A stretch of 64,000 bases of DNA from Flavobacteriales bacterium UBA7468 (GCA_002478565.1 DLPC01000019.1:35154-99153), one strand, 5' to 3'; shown: positions 1-9,940, counted from the stretch's first letter. Made by a program: numbers and translations. Notes: generated by a model from the letters alone, not told the origin.

Positions 1-1839
1 GGCACCAAGGAAGTCAAAGAGGTCTTGTTCTTTAAGCGGTACTTCAAAGGTTTCTTCCATGGCAATTTGACGCGCTCTATTGCGCACCAATTTGGCTACT
101 AGTTTATCAAGGCCGCGCACCCCAGATTCAAAGGTGTAGCTTTCAATGAGTTTTTGCCAGATTTTTTTATCGACTTCGATATCATTTTTTGTAATGCCAT
201 GAGCAGCGAGTTGCTTGGGCAAAAGATGGCGTTTGGCGATCTCTACTTTTTCTTCAAGGGTGTAACCATTGACTTCAATGATTTCCATGCGGTCTAGCAA
301 GGGGCCCTGAATTTGAGACAAATTATTGGCTGTGGCAATAAATAAAACCTTCGAGAGGTCAAATTCGGTCTCGACGTAGTTGTCGTAGAAATTGCCATTT
401 TGCTCAGGGTCTAGTACTTCCAAAAGGGCAGAAGAGGGGTCGCCGTGGTTGCTGCGGCCCAACTTGTCAATCTCGTCAAGTACAAATACTGGGTTGGCAC
501 TTTCCGATTTTTTTAGGTTTTGAATCACGCGTCCTGGCATTGCCCCAATGTAGGTTTTGCGATGCCCCCTGATTTCCGCTTCGTCGTGCAAACCACCTAA
601 AGACATGCGCACATACTTGCGCCCTAAAGCTTCGGCAATTGATTTTCCTAAGGAAGTTTTTCCTACACCAGGAGGGCCATAAAAGCACAAAATTGGTGCC
701 TTCATGTTGCCTTTCAATTTCAATACTGCCAAATATTCTAAAATGCGTTCTTTGACTTTTTCAAGACCAAAATGATCGCGTTCTAGGATTTTTTTGGCGC
801 GTTTGAGGTCAAGTAGGTCTTTGGTAAATTCTCCCCAAGGAAGGTCGAGTAGCAAGTCGAGGTAGTTGAGTTGAACAGTATATTCGGCACCTTGCGGATT
901 CATGCGTTGGAGCTTATCGAGTTCTTTCTGAAACAGCTTACCTACGCGTTCGTCCCATTTTTTTAGTGTTGCGCGCTGCTCTAGTTCACGGACATCTTGA
1001 ATTTGTGGGTTGTCACCGAGTTCGTCTTGAATGGTGCGCATTTGTTGATGCAAGAAATATTCCCGTTGCTGCTTGTCGAGGTCTTTGCGTACGCGGTTCT
1101 GAATTTCGTTTTTCATTTCGAGCAACTGTACTTCTGCAGTGAGGTGCTCAAGTACCAACAGGACGCGTTTTTTCATGTCCATCTCTTCGAGCATTGCTTG
1201 CTTTTTCGAGACGTCGGCATTCATGTTTGAAGAGATGAAGTTGACCAAAAAAGTAGGACTGTCAATGTTTCCGATTGCAAATTGCGCCTCTGATGGAATA
1301 TTTGGACTTTCTCTGATGATTTGTAGTGCTAGATCTTTGATGGTGCTGAACATCACCTCGAGTTCTTTATTGGCGGGGTCGAGGGTTTTTTCGGAAAGCA
1401 CTTTTACTTTTGCCTTCATGTAAGGCTCAGTTTGAGTGGCCTGAAGCATTTCAAAACGACGCTTGCCTTGAATAATGACCGTAGAACTACCATCTGGCAT
1501 TTTGAGCAAACGGATGATTTGAGCAACCGTTCCAATTTGATGAAGATCAGTGAATTGAGGTGCTTCTACATCTTGATTTTTCTGGGAAACTACACCAATA
1601 ATTTTAGATCCTTTGTTGGCTTCTTGGATGAGTTTGATGCTTTTATCGCGACCAACCGTAATTGGTATAACCACACCCGGAAACAGAACATTGTTGCGCA
1701 ATGGCAAAATAGGAAGCTCATCTGGAAACTCTTGGTTATTCATGTGCTCCTCTTCCTCAGCTGTAATAAGGGGTATAAATTCGGCATCTGAATCGTAGCC
1801 TGACATTCCAAAAAATCCGTGATCAAATAATTCGCTCAT
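1..1839 (-). CDS. lon: Lon protease, ATP-dependent (3' part cut by window edge)
   Basis: Reading in from the left edge without a stop, this frame encodes the first 613 residues of Lon, the cytoplasmic AAA+ serine protease that degrades misfolded and regulatory proteins. An N-terminal Lon substrate-binding domain (starting near PILPLRNNVLFPGVV, about residue 43) is followed by a coiled region and the AAA+ module. Walker A GPPGVGKT lies at residues 388-395 and Walker B VLDEID near residue 455. The C-terminal protease domain with its Ser-Lys dyad lies outside the window. The start is the ATG at 1839 (MSELFDHGFF), which leaves the acidic N-terminal extension seen in Bacteroidota Lon proteins. Identification is firm; only completeness is unknown. 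Confidence 0.97.
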   Translation of the reverse strand, partial: MSELFDHGFFGMSGYDSDAEFIPLITAEEEEHMNNQEFPDELPILPLRNNVLFPGVVIPITVGRDKSIKLIQEANKGSKIIGVVSQKNQDVEAPQFTDLHQIGTVAQIIRLLKMPDGSSTVIIQGKRRFEMLQATQTEPYMKAKVKVLSEKTLDPANKELEVMFSTIKDLALQIIRESPNIPSEAQFAIGNIDSPTFLVNFISSNMNADVSKKQAMLEEMDMKKRVLLVLEHLTAEVQLLEMKNEIQNRVRKDLDKQQREYFLHQQMRTIQDELGDNPQIQDVRELEQRATLKKWDERVGKLFQKELDKLQRMNPQGAEYTVQLNYLDLLLDLPWGEFTKDLLDLKRAKKILERDHFGLEKVKERILEYLAVLKLKGNMKAPILCFYGPPGVGKTSLGKSIAEALGRKYVRMSLGGLHDEAEIRGHRKTYIGAMPGRVIQNLKKSESANPVFVLDEIDKLGRSNHGDPSSALLEVLDPEQNGNFYDNYVETEFDLSKVLFIATANNLSQIQGPLLDRMEIIEVNGYTLEEKVEIAKRHLLPKQLAAHGITKNDIEVDKKIWQKLIESYTFESGVRGLDKLVAKLVRNRARQIAMEETFEVPLKEQDLFDFLGA

Positions 1840-1962
1840 AATATTGAAAAAGTATCGGACAGTTTGTCAGCAAACCGTAAAGTATGATGACAAACAAGCC
1901 TTCGTTTATTGTGCTACAGACAAGACAAGGAATATGCCAAAATCAATGGTGCTGCTAAAAAG

Positions 1963-3093
1963 TCAGTGCTTTTCTTGAAGTGCAGTAAATATTTGGGTGT
2001 CGGCTTCTGTGAATGCAATATGTCTGCGACTCATCATGGCCACTGCAGCATCAATGGCTTTGTCAAGTTGAAATTTTTCAGTTTTGTTATCCGTTACCCA
2101 AGAAAAGGAAGGGATGAATTTTGCCGGAAAACCACTCGAAACAATATTTGAACAGACACCAATCACTGTAGCTGTGTTTAACTGGACATTGATGGCAGTT
2201 TTCGAATGATCTCCCATACAAACACCCATAAATTGCAAAGCTGTCTGAACTTCCGTTTGCGCCTCATAACTGTATGTTTTGATCAGGCCGTAATTGTTTT
2301 TCAAATTAGAGCAATTGGTATCTGCTCCTAAATTACACCATTCGCCGATCAAGGCATTACCGATGAAACCGTCGTGTCCTTTGTTGGAATAGCCATAAAA
2401 AATGGAATTGCTTACTTCGCCACCAATGCGGCATTCTGGGCCAATGGTGGTGGCGCCATAAATTTTGGCACCCATTTTTACAACTGCGCCTTCTAAAACG
2501 GCAAGAGGGCCACGCAGCAAAGCGCCTTCCATGATTTCAGCATTTTTACCGATGTAAATGGGGCCTTGTTTGGTATTGAGGGTAGCTCCTTCGATTTGCG
2601 CGCCCTCTTCAATAAAAAGTTGATCTGCAGGGCCTATCAGTGTATTTGTTGATGAAAGTTTTGCCGATTTTTTTCCGGCCGTATACAACTCAAAATCTGC
2701 TCTTAAAATGGCCTCATTTTGTTGGAAGAGGTCCCAGCGTTCGGTCAACATTAGGGGTGCTTGACCTCTGTAGCTGATTTTTTCAAGAGGTGTCCCGTGC
2801 TGAGCTAGCAAGATGTCGTTTTGATAAAGGCCAGCATTGATTGGAAGGTGCTTGACCGCCATTGCAAATTCTTCGTTTGGAATCAGCTGCGCCGATACAA
2901 TGACGCCATCTATGAGTGGGAATTTGGCTTGCAGATAGCTTTCTGTCTGAAAACCAACCTCCGCATCTACTAGCCATTGTAGCCAGCGCTCAGCATTGGT
3001 AAAAAGCCCGCAACGCAAGGCGCCTACAGGTCTTGTAAGCGTGAGTGGAGCAAATTTCAGATGCGCGTTTTGATCAGAGAGCAGCAGTTTCAT
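1963..3093 (-). CDS. GlmU-like bifunctional sugar nucleotidyltransferase/acetyltransferase, Bacteroidota type
   Basis: A 376-residue protein with an N-terminal nucleotidyltransferase-like half (LTRPVGALRCG near the start, a degenerate form of the usual pyrophosphorylase loop) and a C-terminal left-handed beta-helix made of hexapeptide repeats (IYIGKNAEIMEGALLRGPLA, residues about 180-320). This matches the Bacteroidota family annotated as alternative GlmU: UDP-GlcNAc diphosphorylase plus glucosamine-1-phosphate N-acetyltransferase, which would feed peptidoglycan and LPS synthesis. I chose the ATG at 3093 (MKLLLSDQ) over the one 21 bases upstream because it gives the usual N-terminus; it overlaps the upstream symporter gene by 20 bases. 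Family assignment is good, exact substrates are inferred. Confidence 0.85.
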   Translation of the reverse strand: MKLLLSDQNAHLKFAPLTLTRPVGALRCGLFTNAERWLQWLVDAEVGFQTESYLQAKFPLIDGVIVSAQLIPNEEFAMAVKHLPINAGLYQNDILLAQHGTPLEKISYRGQAPLMLTERWDLFQQNEAILRADFELYTAGKKSAKLSSTNTLIGPADQLFIEEGAQIEGATLNTKQGPIYIGKNAEIMEGALLRGPLAVLEGAVVKMGAKIYGATTIGPECRIGGEVSNSIFYGYSNKGHDGFIGNALIGEWCNLGADTNCSNLKNNYGLIKTYSYEAQTEVQTALQFMGVCMGDHSKTAINVQLNTATVIGVCSNIVSSGFPAKFIPSFSWVTDNKTEKFQLDKAIDAAVAMMSRRHIAFTEADTQIFTALQEKH

Positions 3094-4543
3094 TTTTCGG
3101 ACTTTTAAATACAAAGCTACTAAGAACCAATAGTAAAAAGGTCAGGGCTCCATTGATCAAGAGCAATTCTTTTCCAAATTGGAACTTTTCGCCAAAAATA
3201 ACTGCATTTTGACTCAATAAATAACACAAAAGAGGTGCGGCAATCACGATAAATGGAATGCTACGGGTATGCACCTTTAGTTTGGTAAGAATTCCGAAGC
3301 TGAACAAACCAAGTAAGGGACCGTAGGTGTAGCCAGCAATCAGAAAGATCAAGTTGACAATATTTTTATCGTCTACCCATTTGAAAATAAAAACTAAAAT
3401 GGCGAAAAGCGCTGCAAAACTCAAGTGTACCCATTTTTTGAGTTGTTGGCGCCGCTGTTCGGGAAGGTCTTTTCTTTCAAAGCCCAAAATATCAATACAA
3501 AAAGAAGCGGTTAAGGCTGTAATGGCACCATCTACCGATGGGAACAATGCGGAAATCAGACCGATGATAAAAATGATAAATACACCGAATGGTAAATAAT
3601 GCTGAACAATATGAGGGAAGAGGTCGTCGGGGGCTATTTGCAGCCCGTTTTTCTGGGCAAATAAAACAAGCACACTGCCGAGAAGTAAAAATAAAGCATT
3701 GACCAATAGCAGTGTCAAACTGAAAACGACCATATTTTTTTGAGCATCCTTGAGTGTTTTGACGCTGATGTTTTTTTGCATCATTTCTTGATCAAGGCCA
3801 GTCATGGCTATGGTAATAAAGGCCCCGCCGATAAAATCTTTCCAAAAGAAGTCACTAGCGTTAGGGTCTGTGCTCCAGATAGTAGTCAGTTTTTGCGCTT
3901 GTAAATCAGACCAAAGTTGCGTCCAGCTCAAGCCCAAGTGCTGTTGTAAAGAGAAAATACAAATAACCAAAGCCAATAACATGAAAAAGGTTTGCAGGGT
4001 GTCTGTCCAGACGATTGTTTTTACGCCACCTTTGAGTGTATAGGCGAGAATCATGAGTACTATGAGTAGTGTAGCTTGCCAAAACTCGAGCCCAAGGGGT
4101 TTAAAAACAAACAATTGCAAAACATTGATCACGAGGTAAAGCCGGACAGTGGCCCCAAGCGTGCGCGATAAAATGAAATAGGCAGCACCCCAAATGTAGG
4201 CCTTCAAACCTAATCTTAATTCTAAATAGCGGTAAATGGAATTGAGTTGGTATTTGTAATAAAGAGGTAACAAGACGTAAGCAACGACAAAATAACCTGC
4301 AAAAAATCCAAGCACGAGCTGGTAATAGTGCCAAGCACCTAGGGTAACAGAACCAGGAACCGAGACGAATGTTACCCCAGACAGCGAGGTGCCGATCATG
4401 CCAAAAGCGACCAAATACCAAGGGCTTTTTTTATCACCTGTGAAAAAACTGTGCGAAGTGGCGTTTTTTGAAGTAAAATAGGAAATGGCTAAAAGCAGCA
4501 AAAAATAAAGCAGCAATATTGTGGGTAAGAGCAATTGAATCAT
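3074..4543 (-). CDS. Sodium:solute symporter family protein
   Basis: A 489-residue polytopic inner-membrane protein with about 13 hydrophobic helices. It has the hallmarks of the SSS family (SLC5-type): GTSLSGVTFVSVPGS in the early helices, the conserved LKGGVKTIVWTDTLQ stretch in the middle, and a TGLDQEMMQK segment before the later helices. These proteins use the sodium gradient to import sugars, amino acids or sialic acid, but the substrate cannot be told here. The start at 4543 (MIQLLLPTILL) sits at the first helix; the 14 residues upstream in frame look like untranslated leader. It overlaps the downstream GlmU-like gene by 20 bases, so the two are probably co-transcribed. Confidence 0.9.
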   Translation of the reverse strand: MIQLLLPTILLLYFLLLLAISYFTSKNATSHSFFTGDKKSPWYLVAFGMIGTSLSGVTFVSVPGSVTLGAWHYYQLVLGFFAGYFVVAYVLLPLYYKYQLNSIYRYLELRLGLKAYIWGAAYFILSRTLGATVRLYLVINVLQLFVFKPLGLEFWQATLLIVLMILAYTLKGGVKTIVWTDTLQTFFMLLALVICIFSLQQHLGLSWTQLWSDLQAQKLTTIWSTDPNASDFFWKDFIGGAFITIAMTGLDQEMMQKNISVKTLKDAQKNMVVFSLTLLLVNALFLLLGSVLVLFAQKNGLQIAPDDLFPHIVQHYLPFGVFIIFIIGLISALFPSVDGAITALTASFCIDILGFERKDLPEQRRQQLKKWVHLSFAALFAILVFIFKWVDDKNIVNLIFLIAGYTYGPLLGLFSFGILTKLKVHTRSIPFIVIAAPLLCYLLSQNAVIFGEKFQFGKELLLINGALTFLLLVLSSFVFKSPKNETAAL

Positions 4544-4599
4544 AATGTAAAAATAAGAGAAAGTCCGAAACCAAAGCTTGCTCAAAAGGTGAAAGACCT

Positions 4600-4607
4600 A
4601 TCTTTGT
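4600..4607 (+). promoter_or_regulatory. Candidate Bacteroidota -7 element TATCTTTG
   Basis: TATCTTTG fits the Bacteroidota -7 consensus TAnnTTTG and lies only 12 bases before the ATG at 4620, which would give a very short leader. No clear -33 TTTG is visible at the expected distance, so this is a modest call resting on the match and its position in the divergent intergenic gap. Confidence 0.4.
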
Positions 4608-4619
4608 CAAAAATTTCGG

Positions 4620-5144
4620 ATGGAAACTTGGATTGTACTTTTTGCTTTTTTGTTTGTCAGTATAGCTGTTGTTGCAGTGGTTTATTTGTTTTTAAAGCGC
4701 CAACACGACAACGATATCTGGAGAATGCAAAGTCAACTAAAAGAGCAAAAACAAAGTTTCTATTTACCAAGTAAACTCGAAGCATACCAACGACTGATAT
4801 TATTGTTAGAGCGCCTACACCCAGCACACCTCACACTCAGAGTACTGCAAGTTCAAGCAACAGCCAAAATGCAACAAACAGTTTTACTTCAAACGGTCCG
4901 CGACGAATTCGAGCACAACATTGCCCAACAACTTTTTGTTTCTGAGCAAGCCTGGAAGGCTTTGGTACAATCCAAAGAAGAAGTGATTAGAGTCATCAAT
5001 ATGGCTGCAAGCACGCTAGATGCCAATGCGAGCGCTACCGATCTGAGTGCAAAAATTTTAGAGATCACTGCTCAACTGCCACAATTTCCAACGGAAATTG
5101 GTGCCGCCATTTTAAGAGAAGAGTTCAGGGCAATGAGCCACTAA
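4620..5144 (+). CDS. Membrane-anchored hypothetical protein
   Basis: A 174-residue protein that I do not recognise by name. One N-terminal membrane helix (residues about 4-25, rich in V, L and F) is followed by a charged linker (KRQHDNDIWRMQSQLKEQKQ) and a mostly helical cytoplasmic domain of about 130 residues containing LILLLERLHPAHLTLR. It stands alone on the plus strand, divergent from the symporter gene and convergent with the dedA-like gene. The layout suggests a type-I-like anchored helical protein conserved in Bacteroidota; no enzymatic motif is visible. Confidence 0.7.
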   Translation: METWIVLFAFLFVSIAVVAVVYLFLKRQHDNDIWRMQSQLKEQKQSFYLPSKLEAYQRLILLLERLHPAHLTLRVLQVQATAKMQQTVLLQTVRDEFEHNIAQQLFVSEQAWKALVQSKEEVIRVINMAASTLDANASATDLSAKILEITAQLPQFPTEIGAAILREEFRAMSH

Positions 5145-5192
5145 GCCCGGTGTTGCTGAAGCAAATTCAATAAACTAGAAAGGTTTTTTTGG

Positions 5193-5861
5193 TCAATCCT
5201 TTTTGAACTTTTCACGAAGCACCGCTATAAGCATTGGCAACAAAGAAAGACCAATAATACCAAAAATAACGGTTTCAAAATTATTGCGAACAAAAGGTAG
5301 GTTTCCAAAGAAATAGCCTAGTAAAGTCAGGGAGATAACCCAGAGCGTACCACCCAATGCGTTGAATTTAAAAAAAGTGTTGTAACGCATTTGAGCAATT
5401 CCAGCTACAAAAGGCGCAAAAGTTCGGACTATCGGAACGAAACGTGCAATGATGATGGTTTTTGGCCCGTGTTTTTCGAAAAAATCATGGGTTTTTTGTA
5501 GGTGCTTTTCATTGATGAGTTGGTAGTTGCGTATCTTGGCTTTAGCCAACTTTAAGCCAAAGTTTTTACCGATCAGGTAATTTACAGCATCGCCGATAAT
5601 AGCTGCGAAAATCAATAAACTCAGTACCAACCATAGGTTCAATTGCGCCAATTCATTGTCTTGCATGACACCCGCACAAAAGGTACCGGCAGCAAAAAGT
5701 AAGGAATCGCCGGGTAAGAGCGGCATAAATACCAAACCTGTCTCCACAAAAATGATTAAAAATAAGATGGCGTAAATCCAGATGCCGTAATCCTGAATGA
5801 GCAAAAACAAATAGGCATCAATGTGCAGGATAAAATCGAAAAGTTCAAGTAGAGCTCCCAT
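5193..5861 (-). CDS. DedA family (VTT domain) membrane protein
   Basis: A 222-residue inner-membrane protein with the DedA/VTT architecture: an N-terminal re-entrant region with FVETGLVFMPLLPGDSLLF, the charged KTHDFFEKHGPKTIIIARFVP loop with the conserved FxxxR-type motif, and VRTFAPFVAGIAQM before the last helices. DedA proteins are implicated in lipid carrier (undecaprenyl phosphate/phosphatidylethanolamine) flipping and envelope homeostasis. The gene ends close to, and probably forms an operon with, the rhodanese gene just upstream (1 base apart). Confidence 0.9.
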   Translation of the reverse strand: MGALLELFDFILHIDAYLFLLIQDYGIWIYAILFLIIFVETGLVFMPLLPGDSLLFAAGTFCAGVMQDNELAQLNLWLVLSLLIFAAIIGDAVNYLIGKNFGLKLAKAKIRNYQLINEKHLQKTHDFFEKHGPKTIIIARFVPIVRTFAPFVAGIAQMRYNTFFKFNALGGTLWVISLTLLGYFFGNLPFVRNNFETVIFGIIGLSLLPMLIAVLREKFKKD

Positions 5862-5862
5862 C

Positions 5863-6180
5863 TTATTCGCAGCTTAATTGAGGGTCCACTTCGGTAATCC
5901 AGGCATTCAAACCACCGTCAAGGACATAAATATTAGTGGCTGAAAATTCGGTTTCTATGAAATTTGCGAGTGCTTCAGCGCGTCGGCCCGACTGGCACAT
6001 GATGACAATTTGTTCGTGCGAAGGAAGGGTAGGGAAGGTTGTTGCAAAATCAGCCATCGGGATGCGTAGTGCTTCAATCTGGCAATTTTGGTATTCGTAT
6101 GGTTCTCGGATATCCACCAATAATACGTCTTTTTGCACTTGTAGTGCCAAATGCACTTCTTGAGGACTCAGTAATTTCAT
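5863..6180 (-). CDS. Rhodanese-like domain protein
   Basis: A single-domain 105-residue rhodanese. The catalytic loop MCQSGRRA places the active cysteine at residue 62, which would carry a persulfide during sulfur transfer. The N-terminal DIREPYEYQNCQI and the C-terminal YVLDGGLNAW motifs are both present, so the fold is complete. The absence of a signal peptide indicates the cytoplasm. It is immediately upstream of the dedA-like gene; sulfur donor and acceptor are unknown. Confidence 0.93.
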   Translation of the reverse strand: MKLLSPQEVHLALQVQKDVLLVDIREPYEYQNCQIEALRIPMADFATTFPTLPSHEQIVIMCQSGRRAEALANFIETEFSATNIYVLDGGLNAWITEVDPQLSCE

Positions 6181-6214
6181 TGCTTCAAAATTTAGACAAA
6201 GATAAAATTCTTGT

Positions 6215-8074
6215 TCAATAGATTTGAATTGCCTGGTTTTGAGCCTTCGCTACAACCATTATTTCTTTAGTTTTCAGCGCGGCAATTTTCAAATGTACAT
6301 GAGGTGAAACCCAATATAAGAGATGTTTTTTAGCTTTTATCTCTTTCGCTTGAACCCCATAATATGCTGCGAATCCTTGAATAAAATGGAAATTTTGCTT
6401 TTGTTGCTTTAATTCAATGAATTGAAGTAGCCCGCGCTGCTTAACCACCAATGCATCTTCCTTTGAGACCAAAAATACCTGATTTGCATTATAATAATAG
6501 ATGCGTTGTAGGCTCAATTCTGTCAGAAACAAAGCGGCGAAAATATATGAAGTTTTTTTCCAAAGCGCTGTTTTGGCTTGACTCCAAATATAAAGTGCCA
6601 CCCAACTTGCCAAAACCCATAAAAAATGGAAATGAAATCCTTGAACAAGTGCACCTGGAAGTTGTGCAAAAAAATCCATGATCCATAATAGTAACTCAAT
6701 GCTTTTTTCAAAAACAAAACCTACAAGCTCATTGACATAAGGGATTGCCGAAAAAAGTGGAAATAACATCCCGACTATAAGAATGAAGCTAGAGAGCGAC
6801 ATCAAAAACAAATTAGCAAGGGCAAAATAATTAGGGAAAGTATGAAAATAATAAAGGGTAAGAGGGGCTGTGCTGAGTGTGGCGGCAATTCCCAAGGCGG
6901 TTCCTTCCCAAAGTGTCTGTAAATAGGACCACTTGAATGCAAACAAAGTATTGATTTTTGGGTAGAGTACAAAAATGCCCCACATCGCCATATAAGAAAG
7001 CTGAAATCCGAGGTCAAACAATAGAAGAGGGTCAAATAATAAGAGGCAAAATGCAGAAAAATAGAGCAACAAAAGCGATGAAACCTTTCTTCCTGATAAC
7101 TGCCCAAGAAGCAGAAAAGAAAACATCACCACACTTCTCAAAACAGCTGCAGAAAGCCCAGTTAAAAACCCATAATACCAAATGAGTAGCAAGAGTAAGA
7201 AGATAAGCAAACGCCGATTGATCCAGGATCCAAAAAAGGAAAAAAACTTGAGTAAAACATTGAGCAACAAAGCAATATGCATGCCTGATACGGCCATAAT
7301 GTGCATCGACCCCGTGCCTTGAAATGCTTGTCTAGATTTTTCATCTACGCCACTTCGGTCACCCACAATTAAAGCTACTGCAATATCGGCCGCTTCGCCG
7401 TTCAGATAACTGTAAAAAAGTGCACTAATGGTCTCGCTTTGTTTTTTCAAAAGCGCCGAAAAAGAGTTTGAATGAGGCTTTTTTTGAATGCTCAAAATTT
7501 CAGAACTGTCCAAATAAGCCTGATGAGTAATCCCTTTAAATTGCAAAAATCGAACAAGATCAAAAGTTCCTGGATATTTTTCATTTTCAATTCGTTCAGC
7601 CTTGATATTGACCCATAACTCATCGGTGCTTTTTAGGGCAGTGCGTCTATTCGTATAAACTTGTATTTGGATTGTTTTGAATTGTTTTTGTGAGATGTAA
7701 TTCAAACTCCCAACGATAAGTTGCCCCTCTTTTTTTGTCGCAAGCTCTTCAATATGCAATTGAGCACATGCGAGGTAAGGTATTTTTGTAGCACTTTTAT
7801 CAAGCCAAGCTGCTTGCGACAAATACATATGCCAATAACCGAGCAAAAAGAAAGAAAGCAATAATAACATTTGGAAGTATAACTCCCTTCTTTTGAATAA
7901 AAAGACTGCGCACCAGAGCAAAAGGCTAAAAGCTGAAAAAACTTCAACTGTTTTTAGGATGTTGTCCGTATTTTGGCGGAAGTCAGCTAGGTAAAGACCA
8001 AGAATAAAAGGCAATAAAAGCAAAAGCCAATGCAGCCCTGTGCTTGGTTGTTCGGGTTTGGAAGTTTCAAACAT
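6215..8074 (-). CDS. comEC: ComEC/Rec2 family DNA-uptake channel protein
   Basis: A 619-residue integral membrane protein. The N-terminal part holds three or so helices and an OB-like soluble segment (DUF4131 type, residues about 100-190). The central Competence domain shows the family signature GTGSMHIMAVSGMHIALL near residue 255-270 and a long run of membrane helices. ComEC forms the inner-membrane channel through which single-stranded DNA enters during natural transformation. The protein ends after a short soluble tail, so the metallo-beta-lactamase-like nuclease domain of longer ComEC proteins is missing, which is common in this phylum. It is 9 bases downstream of recQ. Confidence 0.9.
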   Translation of the reverse strand: MFETSKPEQPSTGLHWLLLLLPFILGLYLADFRQNTDNILKTVEVFSAFSLLLWCAVFLFKRRELYFQMLLLLSFFLLGYWHMYLSQAAWLDKSATKIPYLACAQLHIEELATKKEGQLIVGSLNYISQKQFKTIQIQVYTNRRTALKSTDELWVNIKAERIENEKYPGTFDLVRFLQFKGITHQAYLDSSEILSIQKKPHSNSFSALLKKQSETISALFYSYLNGEAADIAVALIVGDRSGVDEKSRQAFQGTGSMHIMAVSGMHIALLLNVLLKFFSFFGSWINRRLLIFLLLLLIWYYGFLTGLSAAVLRSVVMFSFLLLGQLSGRKVSSLLLLYFSAFCLLLFDPLLLFDLGFQLSYMAMWGIFVLYPKINTLFAFKWSYLQTLWEGTALGIAATLSTAPLTLYYFHTFPNYFALANLFLMSLSSFILIVGMLFPLFSAIPYVNELVGFVFEKSIELLLWIMDFFAQLPGALVQGFHFHFLWVLASWVALYIWSQAKTALWKKTSYIFAALFLTELSLQRIYYYNANQVFLVSKEDALVVKQRGLLQFIELKQQKQNFHFIQGFAAYYGVQAKEIKAKKHLLYWVSPHVHLKIAALKTKEIMVVAKAQNQAIQIY

Positions 8075-8083
8075 AAGCGCAAA

Positions 8084-9940
8084 TTAGAGGTAGAATTTTC
8101 CTGCGCTGTATTTGATTTTTTCGGTTAATAAATGTGGTCGAATGAGGGCTTCAAGCGCTGCCTTACTGCAAAAAAAGTGTGACTGAAGTTCTTGTAAACT
8201 CCGTGCTTCAATAAGATAAGCTAAAAGATTAGCATCATTCAGTGTCAGTGGCTGACACACATCGCAGTGACCACAAGGAAGGGCTTCTTGGCCAAAGTAC
8301 GCGATGAGTTGTTGACTTCTGCATTTTGTAGCGGTGCAGTAGGCTTGCATGGCTTGGAGTTTCGCTAACGAGGTGTTTTTTTGAGTCAGGTAGATTTCTG
8401 GCCTGAGGTTAAAATAAGATTCAGGCAATCGTTCACTTGTAAATGTGAGCACTGGAAGATTGCTCTTTTTGCTGTACTCGATCAGACCGTTTTTTTGCAT
8501 GATTTCCATCTGCTCATTAAAACGTTTTTCTGAGATTTTTAGTCTTTGACATATTTGCTGTTCGTGGATAGGGGTGAGTTGGTCAAAGATGCCGGAATAG
8601 GTCCTTACCAGAAGTGTGCATAAGGCTTGAAATTGTTCGTGCTGAATCTGGAAATTGTATAAAACTTCATTACTCACGATAATTTGCACCCGAGTTTGCT
8701 GAAAAAAGCTCTCTGATAAACTAATGTTGCCATTTTGCTCTAGCAACTTAAGTGCATAGAAAACTTCTTGTTCTTTGAGCTCAAAGGTCTGGCAAAAAGC
8801 ATTGAGCTCAAAAGGATAGGCTTCATCTTTTCCGGAGCCAATTGCGATTTTTAAATAGTTGGCCAAGGCCCTATAAACATATAGTACGCGTTCAGGAGCG
8901 GGAAAACGTTGAAGGTGTTGTGTTTCGAGTGCCTGAAGTTCAGCCTCGTTGTAAAACAAAAGCGCATAAGCTGCTTGGCCATCTCGACCTGCTCGGCCAG
9001 CTTCTTGAAAGTAGGCTTCTGGCGAACTCGGTACATCATAGTGCAACACAAAACGCACATTGGGTTTGTCGATTCCCATACCAAAAGCATTAGTGGCTAC
9101 CATCACCCTGCGTTTTTCTGTTAGCCAATCTTTGAGCATCTGACTCCGATCTTCAGCGCTCATCCCTCCGTGATAGACGCCACAACTGATACCATTGGCA
9201 TGCAGTTGTCTGGCTACTTCTTTGACATTTTTTCGGGTCTGGCAATAGACAATCCCAACTTCATTACTTTGTTCACAAATGGCAATGATTTCAGGGATTT
9301 TATTCACCGCATGACGCACCAAATATTGCAGATTTTCTCGAATAAAAGGTGCCTCAAGAATAAGTGCTTTGGGCATCTCTAATTGCTTAATAATATCGGC
9401 CTGAACTTGTTTGGTAGCAGTTGCTGTGAGGGCTAAAACGGGTACGTCAGGTTGTATTTTTCGCAATTTTGAAATTTGCCGGAACGAAGGCCTGAAATCG
9501 TGCCCCCATTCAGAGATGCAATGCGCTTCATCCACCACAAGTAAAGAAACTTTCATGCGCTTGAAGCGTTCTATGAAGAGGGTAGATTGCAACCTTTCTG
9601 GCGAAGTATACAGAAAATCTAGGCCACCAAAACGCGCATTATCAAGGGTTTGATCAAGCTCTTTGTAACTCATGCCGCTTGTGATGGCCTTGGCTTTGAT
9701 GCCTCTTTTTTGCAACTGTTCTACTTGATCTTGCATCAGTGCAATTAATGGTGAAACCACCACGCAAACGCCGGCTCTTGCTAGGCCCGGAACTTGAAAG
9801 CAAATAGATTTTCCGCCACCAGTTGGCAAAAGTGCTAGCGTGTCTTTTCCTGCAAGCGCTGCTTCAACGATGGGTTCTTGACTAGGTCTGAATTCAGAAA
9901 AGCCCCAATATTGTTGTAAGATCTGACGTGCTGCTTCCAA
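8084..9940 (-). CDS. recQ: ATP-dependent DNA helicase RecQ
   Basis: A 618-residue SF2 helicase. Walker A LLPTGGGKS lies at residues 38-45 and the DEAH box at 137-140, followed by the RecQ-specific aromatic-rich loop (CISEWGHDFRPSFRQ). Motif VI is seen in QEAGRAGRDG. The RQC region carries a four-cysteine zinc site (CTATKC and CGHCDVC, near residues 530-565). The HRDC domain found in longer RecQ proteins is not evident. RecQ unwinds recombination and replication intermediates in the 3'-5' direction. It sits directly upstream of comEC in the same transcription unit. Confidence 0.95.
   Translation of the reverse strand: MEAARQILQQYWGFSEFRPSQEPIVEAALAGKDTLALLPTGGGKSICFQVPGLARAGVCVVVSPLIALMQDQVEQLQKRGIKAKAITSGMSYKELDQTLDNARFGGLDFLYTSPERLQSTLFIERFKRMKVSLLVVDEAHCISEWGHDFRPSFRQISKLRKIQPDVPVLALTATATKQVQADIIKQLEMPKALILEAPFIRENLQYLVRHAVNKIPEIIAICEQSNEVGIVYCQTRKNVKEVARQLHANGISCGVYHGGMSAEDRSQMLKDWLTEKRRVMVATNAFGMGIDKPNVRFVLHYDVPSSPEAYFQEAGRAGRDGQAAYALLFYNEAELQALETQHLQRFPAPERVLYVYRALANYLKIAIGSGKDEAYPFELNAFCQTFELKEQEVFYALKLLEQNGNISLSESFFQQTRVQIIVSNEVLYNFQIQHEQFQALCTLLVRTYSGIFDQLTPIHEQQICQRLKISEKRFNEQMEIMQKNGLIEYSKKSNLPVLTFTSERLPESYFNLRPEIYLTQKNTSLAKLQAMQAYCTATKCRSQQLIAYFGQEALPCGHCDVCQPLTLNDANLLAYLIEARSLQELQSHFFCSKAALEALIRPHLLTEKIKYSAGKFYL

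Noticed and set aside
5145..5192. AAAGG ... CCTTT as a terminator between two convergent genes
   Set aside because: Five base pairs with a loop of about 16 bases is too weak to support a call.
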